Shown here: piece by piece, positions 10,258 to 21,119 of the stretch
Layout of the letters: each line of letters starts with the position of its first letter
Numbering within the stretch: the stretch's first letter is position 1
DNA from: Hemerocallis citrina
Taxonomy: Eukaryota; Streptophyta; Magnoliopsida; Asparagales; Asphodelaceae
Assembly: GCA_017893485.1 (NCBI GenBank)
Contig: CM030366.1
Coordinates: 100,142,953 to 100,206,952, forward strand
DNA: 64,000 nucleotides
Direction of reading: 5' to 3'
Translations under genes and position numbers: made by a program
The notes under the pieces: generated by a model
What the model was told of the DNA's origin: nothing
Database searches by the model: none
Seen by the model: the letters and a program-made list of their open reading frames with translations, nothing else

Positions 10258-11113
10258 TATATTAAAATACTAAACTAAATTGCTTGTAAGCTCGAAGTGC
10301 AGCAACCTCATGTGACGAGTTGTTTGCAATGTTAATGAGCTATTGATTTTCTTCCTGTTCAACAAAGCTAAAAACCTTTCCCATTTGAGGAAAATGATCC
10401 ATTAGTAAAATATGACTTCTAAGATGTGCAAACCTGTCATGGAGTCCTTAGTGGAACTCCATGGATCTGTCCCTGTTTTTGTGCTCGATGATGTGCTGAC
10501 TCGCTCCATAGATGCAAAGAGGAAAGGGTATGATTGAATCGAATTCGTCCCATAAGCTTTGAGATGAGTGTAGTAACCAGTGACGTCGAGATTGTCTTAC
10601 TTGAGAGCAACAATGGACGTTTTGAGTTGAAATATCTTTGGTGGGTTGGATTGAGCAAAACGCATCTGGAGTTCTTGCCAAAGATGAAGTGCTGATTTTG
10701 CATAAAGACAACTAGGGTGTATTTCTGGCACGATGGAATTGAGGATTCAACTGCTGACAAGATCGTCAGTGGTTCCAACACGAGTAGTTGAATGGATGTG
10801 TCGGAGGGAGCAAAGTACCATTGATGAAGCCAAGTTTCCCTTTTGCATTAAGGGCCTTGGTAATCCCTAGTTTCCAGGTGCCAAAGTTATCATCTTTAAG
10901 AGCAGAAGAAGAGAAGTCGAGAGTGGGAGTTTCCGAAGGGTGAATCACGTAAGGATCGATCACTGGTGAGGAAGGATTTGTGACATTAGTCTGAGTTGAA
11001 GCATTGGACATAATTGTTGGAGGAACAACAAGATTGGCGACATTAGCCTGAGTTGAAGCATCGACTGTTGTTTCAGATTGAGATGCTTGAAGAGTAAAAA
11101 TTGGGTTAGTCAC
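10258..11113 (-). pseudogene. gag: Gag of copia-2 (UBN2 type), frameshifted
   Basis: The first frame (11113 down to 10766) has a Thr/Asn/Val-rich leader followed by the copia gag N-terminal signature DDNFGTWKLGITKALNAKG and LGFINGTLLPP. The capsid-like UBN2 region continues in other frames: ALHLWQELQMRFAQ-type residues near 10690, SLWDEFDSIIPFP near 10555, and QGLHDRFAHLRSHILLMD near 10430. At least two frameshifts and several stops separate these pieces. Reading ends at 10258 where the gypsy C LTR begins. The start of the leader is uncertain because no ATG is present at the first codon. Confidence 0.78.
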
Positions 11114-11183
11114 TGTGAGTAAATAGAAAATCTAGAAAGATAAATGATTAATATTCTTAGATATATATATAAAAATTAAAAAA

Positions 11184-11196
11184 GGCTATGATACCA
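11184..11196 (-). other. Primer-binding site of copia-2, degenerate
   Basis: The minus strand reads TGGTATCATAGCC, one base from the initiator-Met PBS consensus. It lies between gag and the presumed 5' LTR. Confidence 0.65.
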
Positions 11197-11480
11197 TAAT
11201 AAAACTATGAACAGAGAAGAAGAATGAGATTTTCTGCTTCACACAACAATATTATTCTTCTCATTGATGTTGATATTTATACAAGGAAAATGTTTACAAG
11301 ATAAGTCACACAAAACAAAAGAATTCTAAGAAATCTCAACAGTAAATATATATAACAACTATACATGGTTACACTTGATTGTTATCTTCCTTGTCTATTG
11401 GAGGATTTGATAGTATATCTATAACAACTATATATGGTTACACTTTGATTGCTATCTTCCTTATCACTTGGAGGATTTGA
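11197..11480 (-). repeat. Presumed 5' LTR of copia-2
   Basis: This is AT-rich sequence directly upstream of the PBS. It contains an imperfect tandem duplication of about 70 bp (units near 11345-11410 and 11416-11480, sharing TATGGTTACACTT and TTGGAGGATTTGAT). No second copy is in the window, so boundaries are approximate; the outer edge is placed at the loss of the duplicated motif. Confidence 0.45.
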
Positions 11481-11818
11481 TGCAGTCGGCGAATCTTTCT
11501 GTGATATAGTTGTTGTGAGTTGTTGGTGATGAACGGTGTAGATGATGGTGGAAATGCACTATGGAGATTTGAATTGATGATGATGACAAGAATGAATATT
11601 GATTACCTATAATACCTTGATAGTAGTATGATCAGCATTCAGCATATTTCTCAAATCACTGTTGTTTCTAGAGATAGAAGGAGCCTATTATAGTACAGCA
11701 AGAGGAAAAAAAAACCGCACAAGGGAGGAAAAAAACAGAGAAGAAGAGACGTGCAAATGTCACAACACAGAGCTTGAGACGTGAAGTACTCAATGGTATC
11801 TCCTGGCTGTTTGAACTG
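11481..11818 (+). other. Non-coding flank between copia-2 LTR and hAT-1
   Basis: I see no gene. The minus strand has pyrimidine-rich tracts and possible splice-like signals, so it may be an intron or UTR of a lost gene. The same unit continues after 13534, since hAT-1 was inserted into it with an 8-bp duplication. Confidence 0.4.
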
Positions 11819-11826
11819 GATGTAGG

Positions 11827-13526
11827 CAGGGGCGTAGCTGCCCTGGCCCCAGGGGGTGCAGCTGCACCCCCTGGAATTTTAAAAAAATTTCAAAAAAATT
11901 TCGAATTTTTTTTTTTAGTAAAATGAAATTTAATAAGGGTTTATGTGTAAAATTTCTAACCCATTTAGTCATTTACAGATTTTACTTTACTCTTCTTTCA
12001 CTCTTTTGTTTCCACTCTACTGAATCAAAATCCACTTCATAATGAATTTGTAAGAGAGATTAAAATCTACAAGTGATTAGTTGAGTTTGTAGAGGAGGTC
12101 AGAAGAGAGAGAGAGAGCGAGGAGTCGATCGATTCCAAACCCTATTGTAAGTAAATTTTTTTGTACATTTTGATAATTAAGGTTCATATTCTGAAATTTT
12201 GTGAATTCATATATGATAGGATAATTAAATTGCTAATTTCTGTTTCTGTTTCAGTGTTACTGATTTGTTTGAGAATGGACTGAATTAGTATGATATGTAA
12301 TCAAATTAGAACCCAAATGGGTACAGATTATAGTGTTAGTTTCTGTCCCAATTTTGAGCTAATTTCCGAAATTTTTTATATTTAAACACAGAGTTTAGAG
12401 TTGAATTTTTTATATGCATATCTTATACATGGAGCTTAGAGTTGAATTCTAACCATTAGTTTTTAATCTTTCTATGCATTAATGCATATACTTTGGGATG
12501 AACATCTAATGCTTGATGCAATTAATTACTCTGAGATAGACTCATGATTGAAGTTGGAAATAGGGAAGGTTTAACTAATGGTTTATTTTAATGGTTCTAA
12601 GTTGTTGAACATGCACGTCACTTGTTTGATGAAATGCCTAAGAATGATAAGGTTTAGTTTGCAAGGGCATAGTTTTACTTTGCCAAACTAGTGTTTTGAT
12701 CAGCCACCTATTTCAGGAGGAGCTAAAATGACTATAAGATAGTAATTTCACATATGGATGAATTATTTGTACAACATGGAAGATCTCATCGCAACTTTGA
12801 AGGAAAAACAAATCTTCATCATTATCGTACTGATTTGTTTTATGAAGTGATTGATTTGCAACTTCAGGAGTTGAACAATCGTTTTAATGAGGCAAATACG
12901 AAGTTGTTGTTGTGTATGGCTTGTCTTGATCCAAGCGACTCATTTTTTGCTTATGATAATAGAAAATTGCTTCACTTTGCTGAATTTTATCCATCTAATT
13001 TCTCTAACATTGAGTTAATGCACCTTGACCGGCAACTTGATACCTACATTTTGGATGTGCGCTCTGATGAGCGATTTTCTGAAGTTGCAGGGATTAGTGG
13101 GTTTGCTAGAAAGATGGTTCAGTTAAAAAAATATTGTGCATATCCGTTGGTATAGTTGCTCTTGAAGTTGGCATAACTATTACCCGTTGCAACCACAACA
13201 GTTTAGAGAGTATTTTCTGCAATGAAAATCATCAAGACTTCATTACAAAAGCGATTGGGAGATGAGATGATAAATGATTGTTTGGTTGCATATATCGAAA
13301 GAAATGTATTGGATGTCATTGACAATGAAGATATCATTCAATATTTTCAGAATATAAAATCTCGAAGAGTTTTATTGCTAAAGAAAAATGCTATTTAGTG
13401 ATTGTAATAGTTTATGACATTTGATAGTATTATATGATATTTTGAGGCTTACAAATGTGTTTATTATAAAATTTTTTTAATAGTAAGTGTCGCTCCCCCT
13501 AGATAGAATTCCTGGCTACGCCACTG
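11827..13526 (+). mobile_element. hAT-1: non-autonomous hAT transposon, 1700 bp
   Basis: The ends are CAGGGGCGTAGCTG at 11827 and the inverse CAGTGGCGTAGCCAGG at 13526, typical short hAT terminal inverted repeats. Both sides carry the same 8-bp duplication GATGTAGG (11819-11826 and 13527-13534), the size made by hAT transposases. The interior has an untranslated leader with a GA-rich stretch (12107-12119) and only the C-terminal part of a transposase. It is therefore a deletion derivative. The perfect duplication suggests an insertion not very old compared with the retroelements. Confidence 0.93.
12754..13398 (+). pseudogene. hAT transposase C-terminus (TTF/zf-MYM1-like)
   Basis: ATG at 12754; the frame is open for 133 codons, then has three stops (near 13153, 13174 and 13195) before the natural end at 13398. 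The first part is the middle helical region ending in RQLDTYILDVRSDERF and FARKMVQLKK. After the first stop the hAT dimerisation domain follows in the same frame: LLLKLA, LLPVATTTV and RVFSAMKIIKTSLQKRLGD, then INDCLVAYIERNVL. The N-terminal zinc finger and RNaseH-like core of the TTF-type hAT family are missing, so this cannot be a full transposase. The protein is closely related to the remnant at 49339-50610 on the other strand. Confidence 0.85.
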
Positions 13527-13534
13527 GATGTAGG

Positions 13535-13938
13535 CACCGCCGCTGAGAAAAGTTTGCCTTCACTTTCGAGATCTCAACCTAAATTAGTAAGGCTCTCTGT
13601 TATGTCGAAAGAGGATGTTATGACTTGCATCTCACACCTTGGCAGAATTGAAAACTCATCTCACACAGGGATGTTGGAAACATCGTTGACTTTTGCTCGC
13701 ATCAAGGGTCAAATTGATACCTCAAAGCCAAAGCAAACAGGTTAATGCTGACAACTTCAGAAAACATGTATCCTGTATACGGGGAAGTTGAACTGTAGTA
13801 CCATGCCCTTTTGTAGGTACATTTGATAATTGATATGAGATTCCAGGATAACTAGCAGCTATTAGGAGAACTCATCGCCAAGATATTCAAATAAAACTGA
13901 ACATCGCAACTCAACATATTACAAATAAAACATAATAA
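13535..13938 (+). other. Flank of hAT-1; no gene recognised
   Basis: A 63-codon frame (13554-13745) is present on the plus strand but matches no family I know and has no upstream support. The sequence continues the unit broken by hAT-1. Confidence 0.3.
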
Positions 13939-14226
13939 TCAGCTGCTAAACTTTGAGAGACTATGAGGCCCCCCTACAGCGTTTAACTTAGAAGATCTGC
14001 TGCTGCTTCTTCTACGTCGACGACCCAATGTACCTACCTCCTTTGCAACAAAAGAAATACTTGCACAAGTGCCCGTCAACCAGATTGTGCTCATAAACGT
14101 TGAACTCATAATCATTACTGCACACAGTCGCAGGGCATCTTTCAATTTACTGAGGAACAACTTACTACATTTGAGACGAAATAAAATAAAAATGTATTTT
14201 GTTCCCAATCTGGAAAGCCATTTCAA
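13939..14226 (-). pseudogene. Gene-like 3' fragment, diverged copy 1
   Basis: In a shifted frame around 14130-14040 the minus strand encodes NDYEFNVYEHNLVDGHLC, parallel to KFNVYEYNLVDGTCESLF in the fragment at 14525-14880. Two related pieces lie about 500 bp apart, suggesting a local duplication of the 3' end of a gene. The motif resembles the tail of DUF295/F-box SKIP23-like proteins, which end in a similar segment before a short acidic tail; this resemblance is weak. Stops and frameshifts show that it is not functional. Confidence 0.35.
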
Positions 14227-14524
14227 TCATTAAAAATAGAGGTAAACTTTTCAAAATTTAAACATACGAATAATTTCGTGCGTGTGGAGCATAGACTAGG
14301 TTACACAAAATCTGTATGAACAACAAGTGTAAGAAAAATTAAAGCAATCAATCAATGAAAATAGAATGTTGAGATATATAATATATTGCTCAATTTAGGG
14401 ACATACTAGTCATCCATTAGCCATGTGCCCCCCTCGTCTTCAGTATCTGGACAACATTTTAGAAACAAAAAAGATCAATTAACCACTATGCTGTTGACGA
14501 GAGTGGGGATATCCCTTGTAGCTT

Positions 14525-14880
14525 TTAGTCTAGAAGTTCGGTTGCTTCTCCCATGTCGACCCAATCATGTTCGCTTGCAACAATAAGTTCAGGAAAAAGG
14601 CTTTCACAAGTTCCATCAACCAAATTGTACTCATAAACATTGAACTTACAATATCCGTTGTGCTTTTTCATCAGATTGCTGATAACTTGCCTGGAGTCAG
14701 GTCTAGGAGCCATGAATGTGTACACTTTTCTTCCTTCCCCTCATTTCACATATGACCTATAAAGCCCACATCCCAGAAACCAATTTGTATTCGCCAGCTC
14801 GAGAACTCGTTCAGCTCCACCCAGTCCTCCGCTTGCCAATCAAACCGTTGAAAGGTGAACCTGCTCTAAATCGATCTGAA
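14525..14880 (-). pseudogene. Gene-like 3' fragment, copy 2 (DUF295-like?)
   Basis: The frame 14725-14525 (66 codons) reads MYTFMAPRPDSRQVISNLMKK, then FNVYEYNLVDGTCESLFPE and a tail SEHDWVDMGEATELLD. Just upstream, in another frame, RFDWQAEDWVELNE and WRIQIGFWDVGF look like a beta-propeller or FBA-like blade with a W-V-L core. Together they suggest the C-terminus of an F-box-associated DUF295 protein. Copia-1 begins about 110 bp upstream at 14990, so the gene body may have been displaced or deleted. Recognition is by motif feel only. Confidence 0.35.
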
Positions 14881-14990
14881 ATAAGTAGCCTTTAAAACCA
14901 CTCTTTCGAACTCCTTCAAACTCAGTGTAATACTGATATAGGTTCCTATTCTTCCCAAGGTCGTCAGACTTAAAACTTCCAGGTCTTCGC

Positions 14991-16023
14991 TGTTACAATT
15001 TTGGTTACAAAATTGTTTATAGTAAACGAAATTTGATTTAGACACACAAAAACAGAGAAAGATGAGAAGAAGAAAACCAACAAATAAAAATAAAAGAAAT
15101 GACATAAAAAAATTACAAAAACAAACTGGTTTGTGTCGAGGCTTGTGTATCACACAATCTCCTTAAAACATATTCGCCTAATTCGAGTGTTGAAGCTTGC
15201 GAAAGCGTCTGTCTCCCAGGATACAACGACCGAAGAGTGCTGATGCAGGCACCACGTCACGCTCTCGAACTGAACAGCGTATGAAACCTATCACCCAACG
15301 ATCAGACAATGGAAGTCGAAGAATAAAAGAGGAGGGGGGGGGGGGGGTAGGAGAAGAGTTCTAGTGTGTGTAATGAAGGGAGAAGAGGCCTCTATCTATA
15401 GGGTCGGAGTGAAAAACGTAACGGCAGACATCACCTTGAATGCACATACTGTAACGGCAGACAAATGGTTGAATGCAACCACTGCAACGACAGACAAACC
15501 CGTTTATGCAGTTTAAAACGTGAATAAACGGTAGTCAAAATTGTTTTTTGTATTTATTTCAGTTGTAACAGATCAGGAAAATAAAATTTTAGCAAAAAAA
15601 GGCTCTGCACAGGGTGAGGTTCAGTCGGTCTGGCATTTTTGTCTGCCGGACTTGCGGGCGCAAAGAAGCCGCATGTAATCCGGTCCGAGATTTGCACCCC
15701 TGCGTGCACGAGAGAGAATCTCTTAGCTTGCTATCTTACAGTTCCAAGAAATGGTTTATTATAAATACCCTTCTATTTCCTTTAATTTTTCCGATATGGG
15801 ATTAAAGTCTCTCAACCCATTTTCAGAAATGAAGTGTCTCACTGTAGGAGACAATTTCTCATTCCCCCGATAACTGTTTTGAGAAAATAAATATACGATT
15901 TTGATCTACTCGCGAAGGAGAACACAAATCTATTAAGATCTCTCACTAATTCATAGAGGATCTTACTTTAAAAATTGCTAAAAAATAATTAGTAAATGGT
16001 GTTAAGATACCCATTTTCTAAAA
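14991..16023 (-). repeat. 3' LTR of copia-1
   Basis: Shares with 44853-45697 the start TGTTACAATTTTGGTTAC and long blocks such as CCAGGATACAACGACCGAAG. It is about 190 bp longer because it holds extra sequence near 15470-15650 and a run of 16 G at about 15333-15348. The inner end was set by alignment with TCTAACA of the other LTR. It lacks the good TATAAATA seen in the 5' LTR (CTATAGATAG here). Confidence 0.8.
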
Positions 16024-16034
16024 TTCTCCACATG
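16024..16034 (-). other. Polypurine tract of copia-1
   Basis: The minus strand reads ATGTGGAGAA directly before the 3' LTR, the expected plus-strand primer site for a copia element. Confidence 0.55.
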
Positions 16035-16681
16035 AATGAAATTGATGACCACGGACACGACAGACTTAGTGATAGAATTCAGTGGTTGAAACCTGCATAG
16101 GATAGGTAGGTGTTAGCCTTTGAACATTTCCTTATGAAAATATGTTTGCTTTACTAACTAAACAGTACATGTAATGTCCTTGAACTGTTCTGTCATTTTT
16201 GTAAACCATGACATGTCTCACACATGAATCTTCTTAACGCATTTCAGTTCTCACTGTTATATTCGTTTTAGCCATGAACATACACATGGTTCTGCAAGAG
16301 TTTAAAAGGAATGTTGCCCTACACTATTTTCTTGGAAGAGGCCCTTTTTTCCTCTCATATATGTGATTTCTTAGTTAAGAGTAACCCGCATTACTCTGCT
16401 CGGTTTTGCGATGCATAAGAATCATTAAAAGCCTAGCTTAACATCTTACCTTACAGGTATCACTGTTTCATCATAGGAATTGACATGAAAAAATCTCCGC
16501 AGTGATGCAACATGATCTTTACAATTTAGTTGTCCCTTTGAACCTAGATCTTGGGATCTCCAGTCAACTAGGTTGGGTGTCCATTGTGTCAACTTATTCT
16601 TTCATGGGCTTTGGTATCATTCCCCTTGATGATTTGTCAACTAATTCTCTGTTTAACCATTTGGTTAGCGGATCCGCAATG

Positions 16682-17957
16682 TTATTCTTTGGTTTTACAT
16701 AGTCTACAGAGATAATGCAATAGAGAGTAGTTGTCTATTAGTATTATGTCTTCACTGATATGTCTAGATTTATCATTATACATATTTCTCTGAGCTCTAC
16801 AAATTGCAAATTGACTATCTGAATGTAAGCAGACTGAAAGTACAGACTTTGTCCATCTTGGAATATCCTCAAGGAAATGGTGTAACCATTCAGCCTCTTC
16901 CCCACATTTGACAAGTGTGATAAATTCAGATTTTATTGTGCATTTAGCGATCACTATTTGTTTCGAGGATTTCCAAGAAACTGCTGCACCAATATAGCCA
17001 CTAGTGGATTTCGAATTATCACCAGATATTCATCAGTTCGCATCACTGTTTCCTTCAAGTACAGTCGGATATCTTGTATAATGCAGCTCATAGTTACGAG
17101 TAAAATGCAAGTTCTTTAGTACTCTTATAACTACTTGTCAATGCTCGCTTCCAGGATTACTTGTATATCTACTTAGTTTACTAACTACATAGGCTATGTC
17201 TGGTCTTGTACAATTCATCAAGTGCATTAGACTACCTATGATTCTAGTGTATTCTACTTGAGAAATACTTTCACCTTTATTCTTGGATAAATATAAAGTT
17301 AGATCTATTGGAGTTCTGGCAATTCCAGAATTATCTTTATTAAAATTTTCAAGAATATTATCAATATAATGTGACTGACTTAAAACAAGCTCGTCTGATG
17401 TTCTTGTGATTTTAATTTCCAATATAATATCAGCTAGTCTCATGTCTTTCATGTCAAACCTCAAGTTCAATATGTTTTTAGTAGATTTAATCATTTTATC
17501 ATTGCTTCCAAATATATGCAGGTCATCTACATACAAACATATGACATATCCACTTTCAGTGTCTTTGACATATACGCATTTATCACATTCTTTGGTCTTG
17601 AAAATATTTGTCATCATGATATTGTCAAATTTCTCGTGTCATTGCTTTGTTGCTTATTTTAAGCCATATAATGACTTCATCACTTTACATACTTTCTATT
17701 CTTGTCCTGCAGCTAAAACGTCCTAAGGTGGTTCCATATAAATTTCTTCATCTAGATCTTCATTAAGAAAAACTGTTTTCACATCCATCTGATGTACCTC
17801 GAGATTGCGCAAGGCTGCTATTGGAAATTCAATTCTAAAAAAATTTATTCTCGTCACAGGAGAATATGTATCAAAATAATCCAGACATTTCTTTTGTCTA
17901 TATCTTTTGATAACAAGTCTTGCCTTGTATTTATCTATTGATCTATCGGCTTTCATT
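16682..17957 (-). pseudogene. Copia-1 RT (C-terminal part) and RNaseH
   Basis: Reading from 17956, RT continues from the other side of gypsy B: KADRSIDKYKARLV, TYSPVTRINFFR, VHQMDVKTVFLNEDLDEEI, then stops around 17720-17620. The open frame 17617-17138 has the catalytic LYVDDLHIFGSN (YVDD intact), VLSQSHYIDNILENF and TRPDIAYVVSKLSRY. RNaseH follows in 16954-16682 with [17 protein letters not shown] and DNYSLLHYL in part. Below 16680, in broken frames to the polypurine tract, the element's C-terminus is only faintly recognisable. At least four disruptions are present. Confidence 0.85.
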
Positions 17958-20900
17958 TGTCAAGCCCCACTTCCCAAAAATACGAATATGAGTACATGAC
18001 AATAGCCCAGCGAATGACTAACGTCACCCATAAGCTATTTATCCGATTAACTCGACAATATAATCAATACAGAATATTTGCACAGGCAATAATAATAATC
18101 TCATGAACAATAATACTTGGAATGAAGCAATAAAAATATCTAAATACAATAATAATCTAACGTCTGGAACAAAATAAAATCAGGGATATAAGACCAAAAC
18201 AATAATAATCCAATCCAAAATAATAACAAGTCTCAATACATTAAGTTTATTAAAGCAATAAGCAATTAGAAAGCAGTAGTCTTCAGAATATTTGTTCTCC
18301 AATTCCAGCAGGCAATTCTCCTTCATTATCTGTATACACTTCATCTAAAAAGAGAAGAAAAACTATCCTTAGAGCAAGCCATGGACAACAAGTAGAGAAA
18401 GCAGGGAACAATGGAATAACGGTATAACAATGAATCAATGGATCGAAAGGAATCAATAACATGGGACAATAATCATGATAATCGATGCAATAGCTACAAA
18501 CAATGATTCAATAATCAATAACAATAATCAATGGTTATATCAATAACACTTAGCCAATATTTGATATCAATAGAAATAATGGTGAACTACATGCATTGTC
18601 AATGTGTAATCTTATGTCTATTAACCATTTTAACTCCTAACTAATGCACGTACTACTGTGACCCATCTGTTCCATACCACAGGTTCGATACATACAATCA
18701 ACTTCGTTTAGACTATAGTGGTAGACTCTATAGTTCATGAACTGGGTATGATGACGATATCAATATAACACGGGCCAAGGTGCAATTTTTTACACAATGA
18801 CGATAACAATAATAACACGGGCCAATGTGCAATTTCTTACATAATGACGATAACGATAATAACACGAGCCATAATCCGAATACAGTCCTTATATCATCAA
18901 CTATTTTAGTCAATCTCTTAACCCCGGCTTGTTAACTATTTATCAATGCAACAATACAATATACTTTGGGACATGAGGTGAACCATAGTATCAATAGGGG
19001 AACAATAGGATGATAACATGAAATAGGAAAATTAGAATGATGAAAATAACTCATTAGGATCATGCAATGCAACATACATACATCAATTCATGCAATATTA
19101 CGATATAAGAATAATTAATTCACTAAAAATTGACATATAAAATTCTGAACAGAGAAAGCAGTCCGTACAAAAAATGCAGTTTTCCGTTGTTTTAGAAACC
19201 AAAAAGTGAATCTGTCAGGAGTTCTAGAAACTAGACTTCCACCTGGTTCCAACGCATATTTAAAGTTCCAAATCCGACAATAGTAGCTAGGTCAAACACA
19301 TGGTTCTTTACAGATTTTAGGTTCAGGCAGAATTTCGACATCACGTTATTTTAATTTTAGAAATAGAAAAAACTCGATATTAAATCCAGTAAAAATATTT
19401 TCTAGACTCCTAAACATGTTAAGAAACAATATGGAAATTTTTAGATTAAAATTTTATCATTTGATCACCATTTTTATTGTTTAAGTGCGAAAGATACAAG
19501 AATCTGAAAATCTAAAAGTAAAAACACAGCTGTAGTAAAACGGACATAACTTTTGCTACAAAACTCAGAATTCAAAAATTCAAGATGTTCTGGAAACAAG
19601 AAAGATAAGGCTACAATTCATATTCATAAAGTATTTTATTTTAAGATCATTTACTGGTTCGAAAATAGCAGTTAACATTCAGGTCAGCAAGCAATATACA
19701 GGATTTGTGTAGTTTTTCTTGAAAATAAATTAATTAGACTATATGGGAATGGATTCTCTAGTCAATAAATTGTGTAATCAACATGATGGGTGTCAAAATA
19801 TGATAAATAAAACTAGAACATGCTCATACATCAATTTATCATCAATCGATCATCAATCGATCAAACAACATACAACCTATCAATTGTCTCTACAATAATT
19901 TATTTATGTGACGATTATATGAACAACCCTATTATCAATTCTATATGTACTCATGAAAGATCCAAAATTTAGAGTCAAAAGTGGCACGATATCAATAATA
20001 TTGGGGTTAGCTCGTGTAAACCCTCAATAGACCCAACGAAGAGATGAACAATGGACAATATGATAACTAAGAGATATACTTGCAAGAGTTTCAACAAAAC
20101 TTGAATTTGATACAATTAACAATTCAAGAGGATGGTGACTTTCCTGTTAGACGATGAAAACGAATACCAAGAATAACAGGATAAGAATCCCGAAGCAACG
20201 AACCCAAAACTAGTAATTCCAAAAAATAGCAAGTATAAACTACGTGCAATAGAATAACCCAAGCAACAAAGAGATAGCAGCAGCTGCAACAATGGCCAGC
20301 CAAAGGCAGTGGTGCTAGCGACCAGAGGGCGCCGACAGGGTCGACACGACGGTATGGCGACGGTGCGACAGAACGGGGAGGAAGGGGTGATCGGGATTTG
20401 GGTATTCTTGGCTGTCGACGGTGTCAAGGTAGAGAAGGAGGAGCAGGGGGGTTTCGATTGGCAGTTGTGTGGTCGCGGGCTGAGGAGGAGGAGGTCGGGG
20501 TGGGGTTCTGTGATGGCGACGGCGAGTGGCGACAAGGGGATGGTCGCCGGAGTCGGGGGTCATCTGAGAAGACGAACGGAGAAGGGGGTTGGTGATTTTG
20601 GCGGGAAAACACAGAGAGAGAGAGAGAACGGCGAGAAGAGAGAGAGGAAAGAGAATAGGCGGCTAGGGTTTCAAAATTGTGCAATTTTTAGGATTTGTAT
20701 TAGGGTTGTATTTATAGGGTACAATTAGGATACTGGGTTGGTGAATTAGGGTCCAATAATAGCAGATTTGGGTCAAGAACAAATGAAATTGAGTTTTAGG
20801 GTTCAATTAAGAGATAGATCAAAATCAATTGGGTTCAAATCAAAATACTCACAATTAAATAAGAGAGCAATAGGATCAACAAGAATAGCCCGATCAAAAG

Positions 20901-21029
20901 AATGAAGAATTTCATGAACAAGATTTAATTTAAAATAATCAAGAGCCAAAAATAGAGTATTTTATTTAATATCAAATAAAATATTACAAAAGGGGAAAAA
21001 ATAAAAAAATAACGGGAATGGTAGTTACA
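17958..21029 (-). repeat. 3' LTR of gypsy B
   Basis: Starts TGTCAAGCCCC and ends GGTAGTTACA. It holds a low-complexity tract of CAATAA/CAATGG-type repeats (about 18440-18900), a conserved CTTAACCCCGGCTTGTTAA motif (18917) found in all family B LTRs here, and a GC-rich block (20275-20640). ORFs in the GC-rich block on both strands are compositional shadows. Confidence 0.9.
20709..20716 (-). promoter_or_regulatory. TATA box of gypsy B 3' LTR
   Basis: TATAAATA on the minus strand, followed by the GC-rich block in the direction of transcription. The same box is at 27765-27772 in the 5' LTR. Confidence 0.5.
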
Positions 21030-21044
21030 ATCCTACCCACCTTA
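21030..21044 (-). other. Polypurine tract of gypsy B
   Basis: The minus strand reads TAAGGTGGGTAGGAT immediately before the 3' LTR start TGTAAC, the usual chromovirus arrangement. Confidence 0.8.
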
Positions 21045-21119
21045 CAATAAAATTTCGTCCTCGAAATTTAAGCAAGTGGTAGTAGGGTAACCCCGAGGAA
21101 AAGAAAAGAACGAGAACTA

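Larger units (their letters stand above)
4448..11480 (-). mobile_element. Copia-2, interrupted by gypsy C and gypsy A1
   Basis: A Ty1/copia element on the minus strand. The 5' LTR lies near 11197-11480, followed by PBS, a UBN2-type gag (11113 down to 10258), the gypsy C insertion, then protease-side sequence, GAG-pre-integrase and integrase (5758 down to 4448). Integrase is cut at 4448 by gypsy A1; RT, RNaseH and the 3' LTR must lie beyond the window. The order gag, pre-integrase, integrase is collinear across the gypsy C insertion. The gag zinc knuckle expected between the two halves was not found, so some sequence was probably lost around gypsy C. Confidence 0.8.

Noticed and set aside
20309..20728. 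139-codon ORFs on both strands in the GC-rich block of the gypsy B LTR (also 27239-27714)
   Set aside because: Overlapping open frames on both strands of a GC-rich, stop-poor stretch. Reading is not conserved between the two LTRs and no domain motif is visible.
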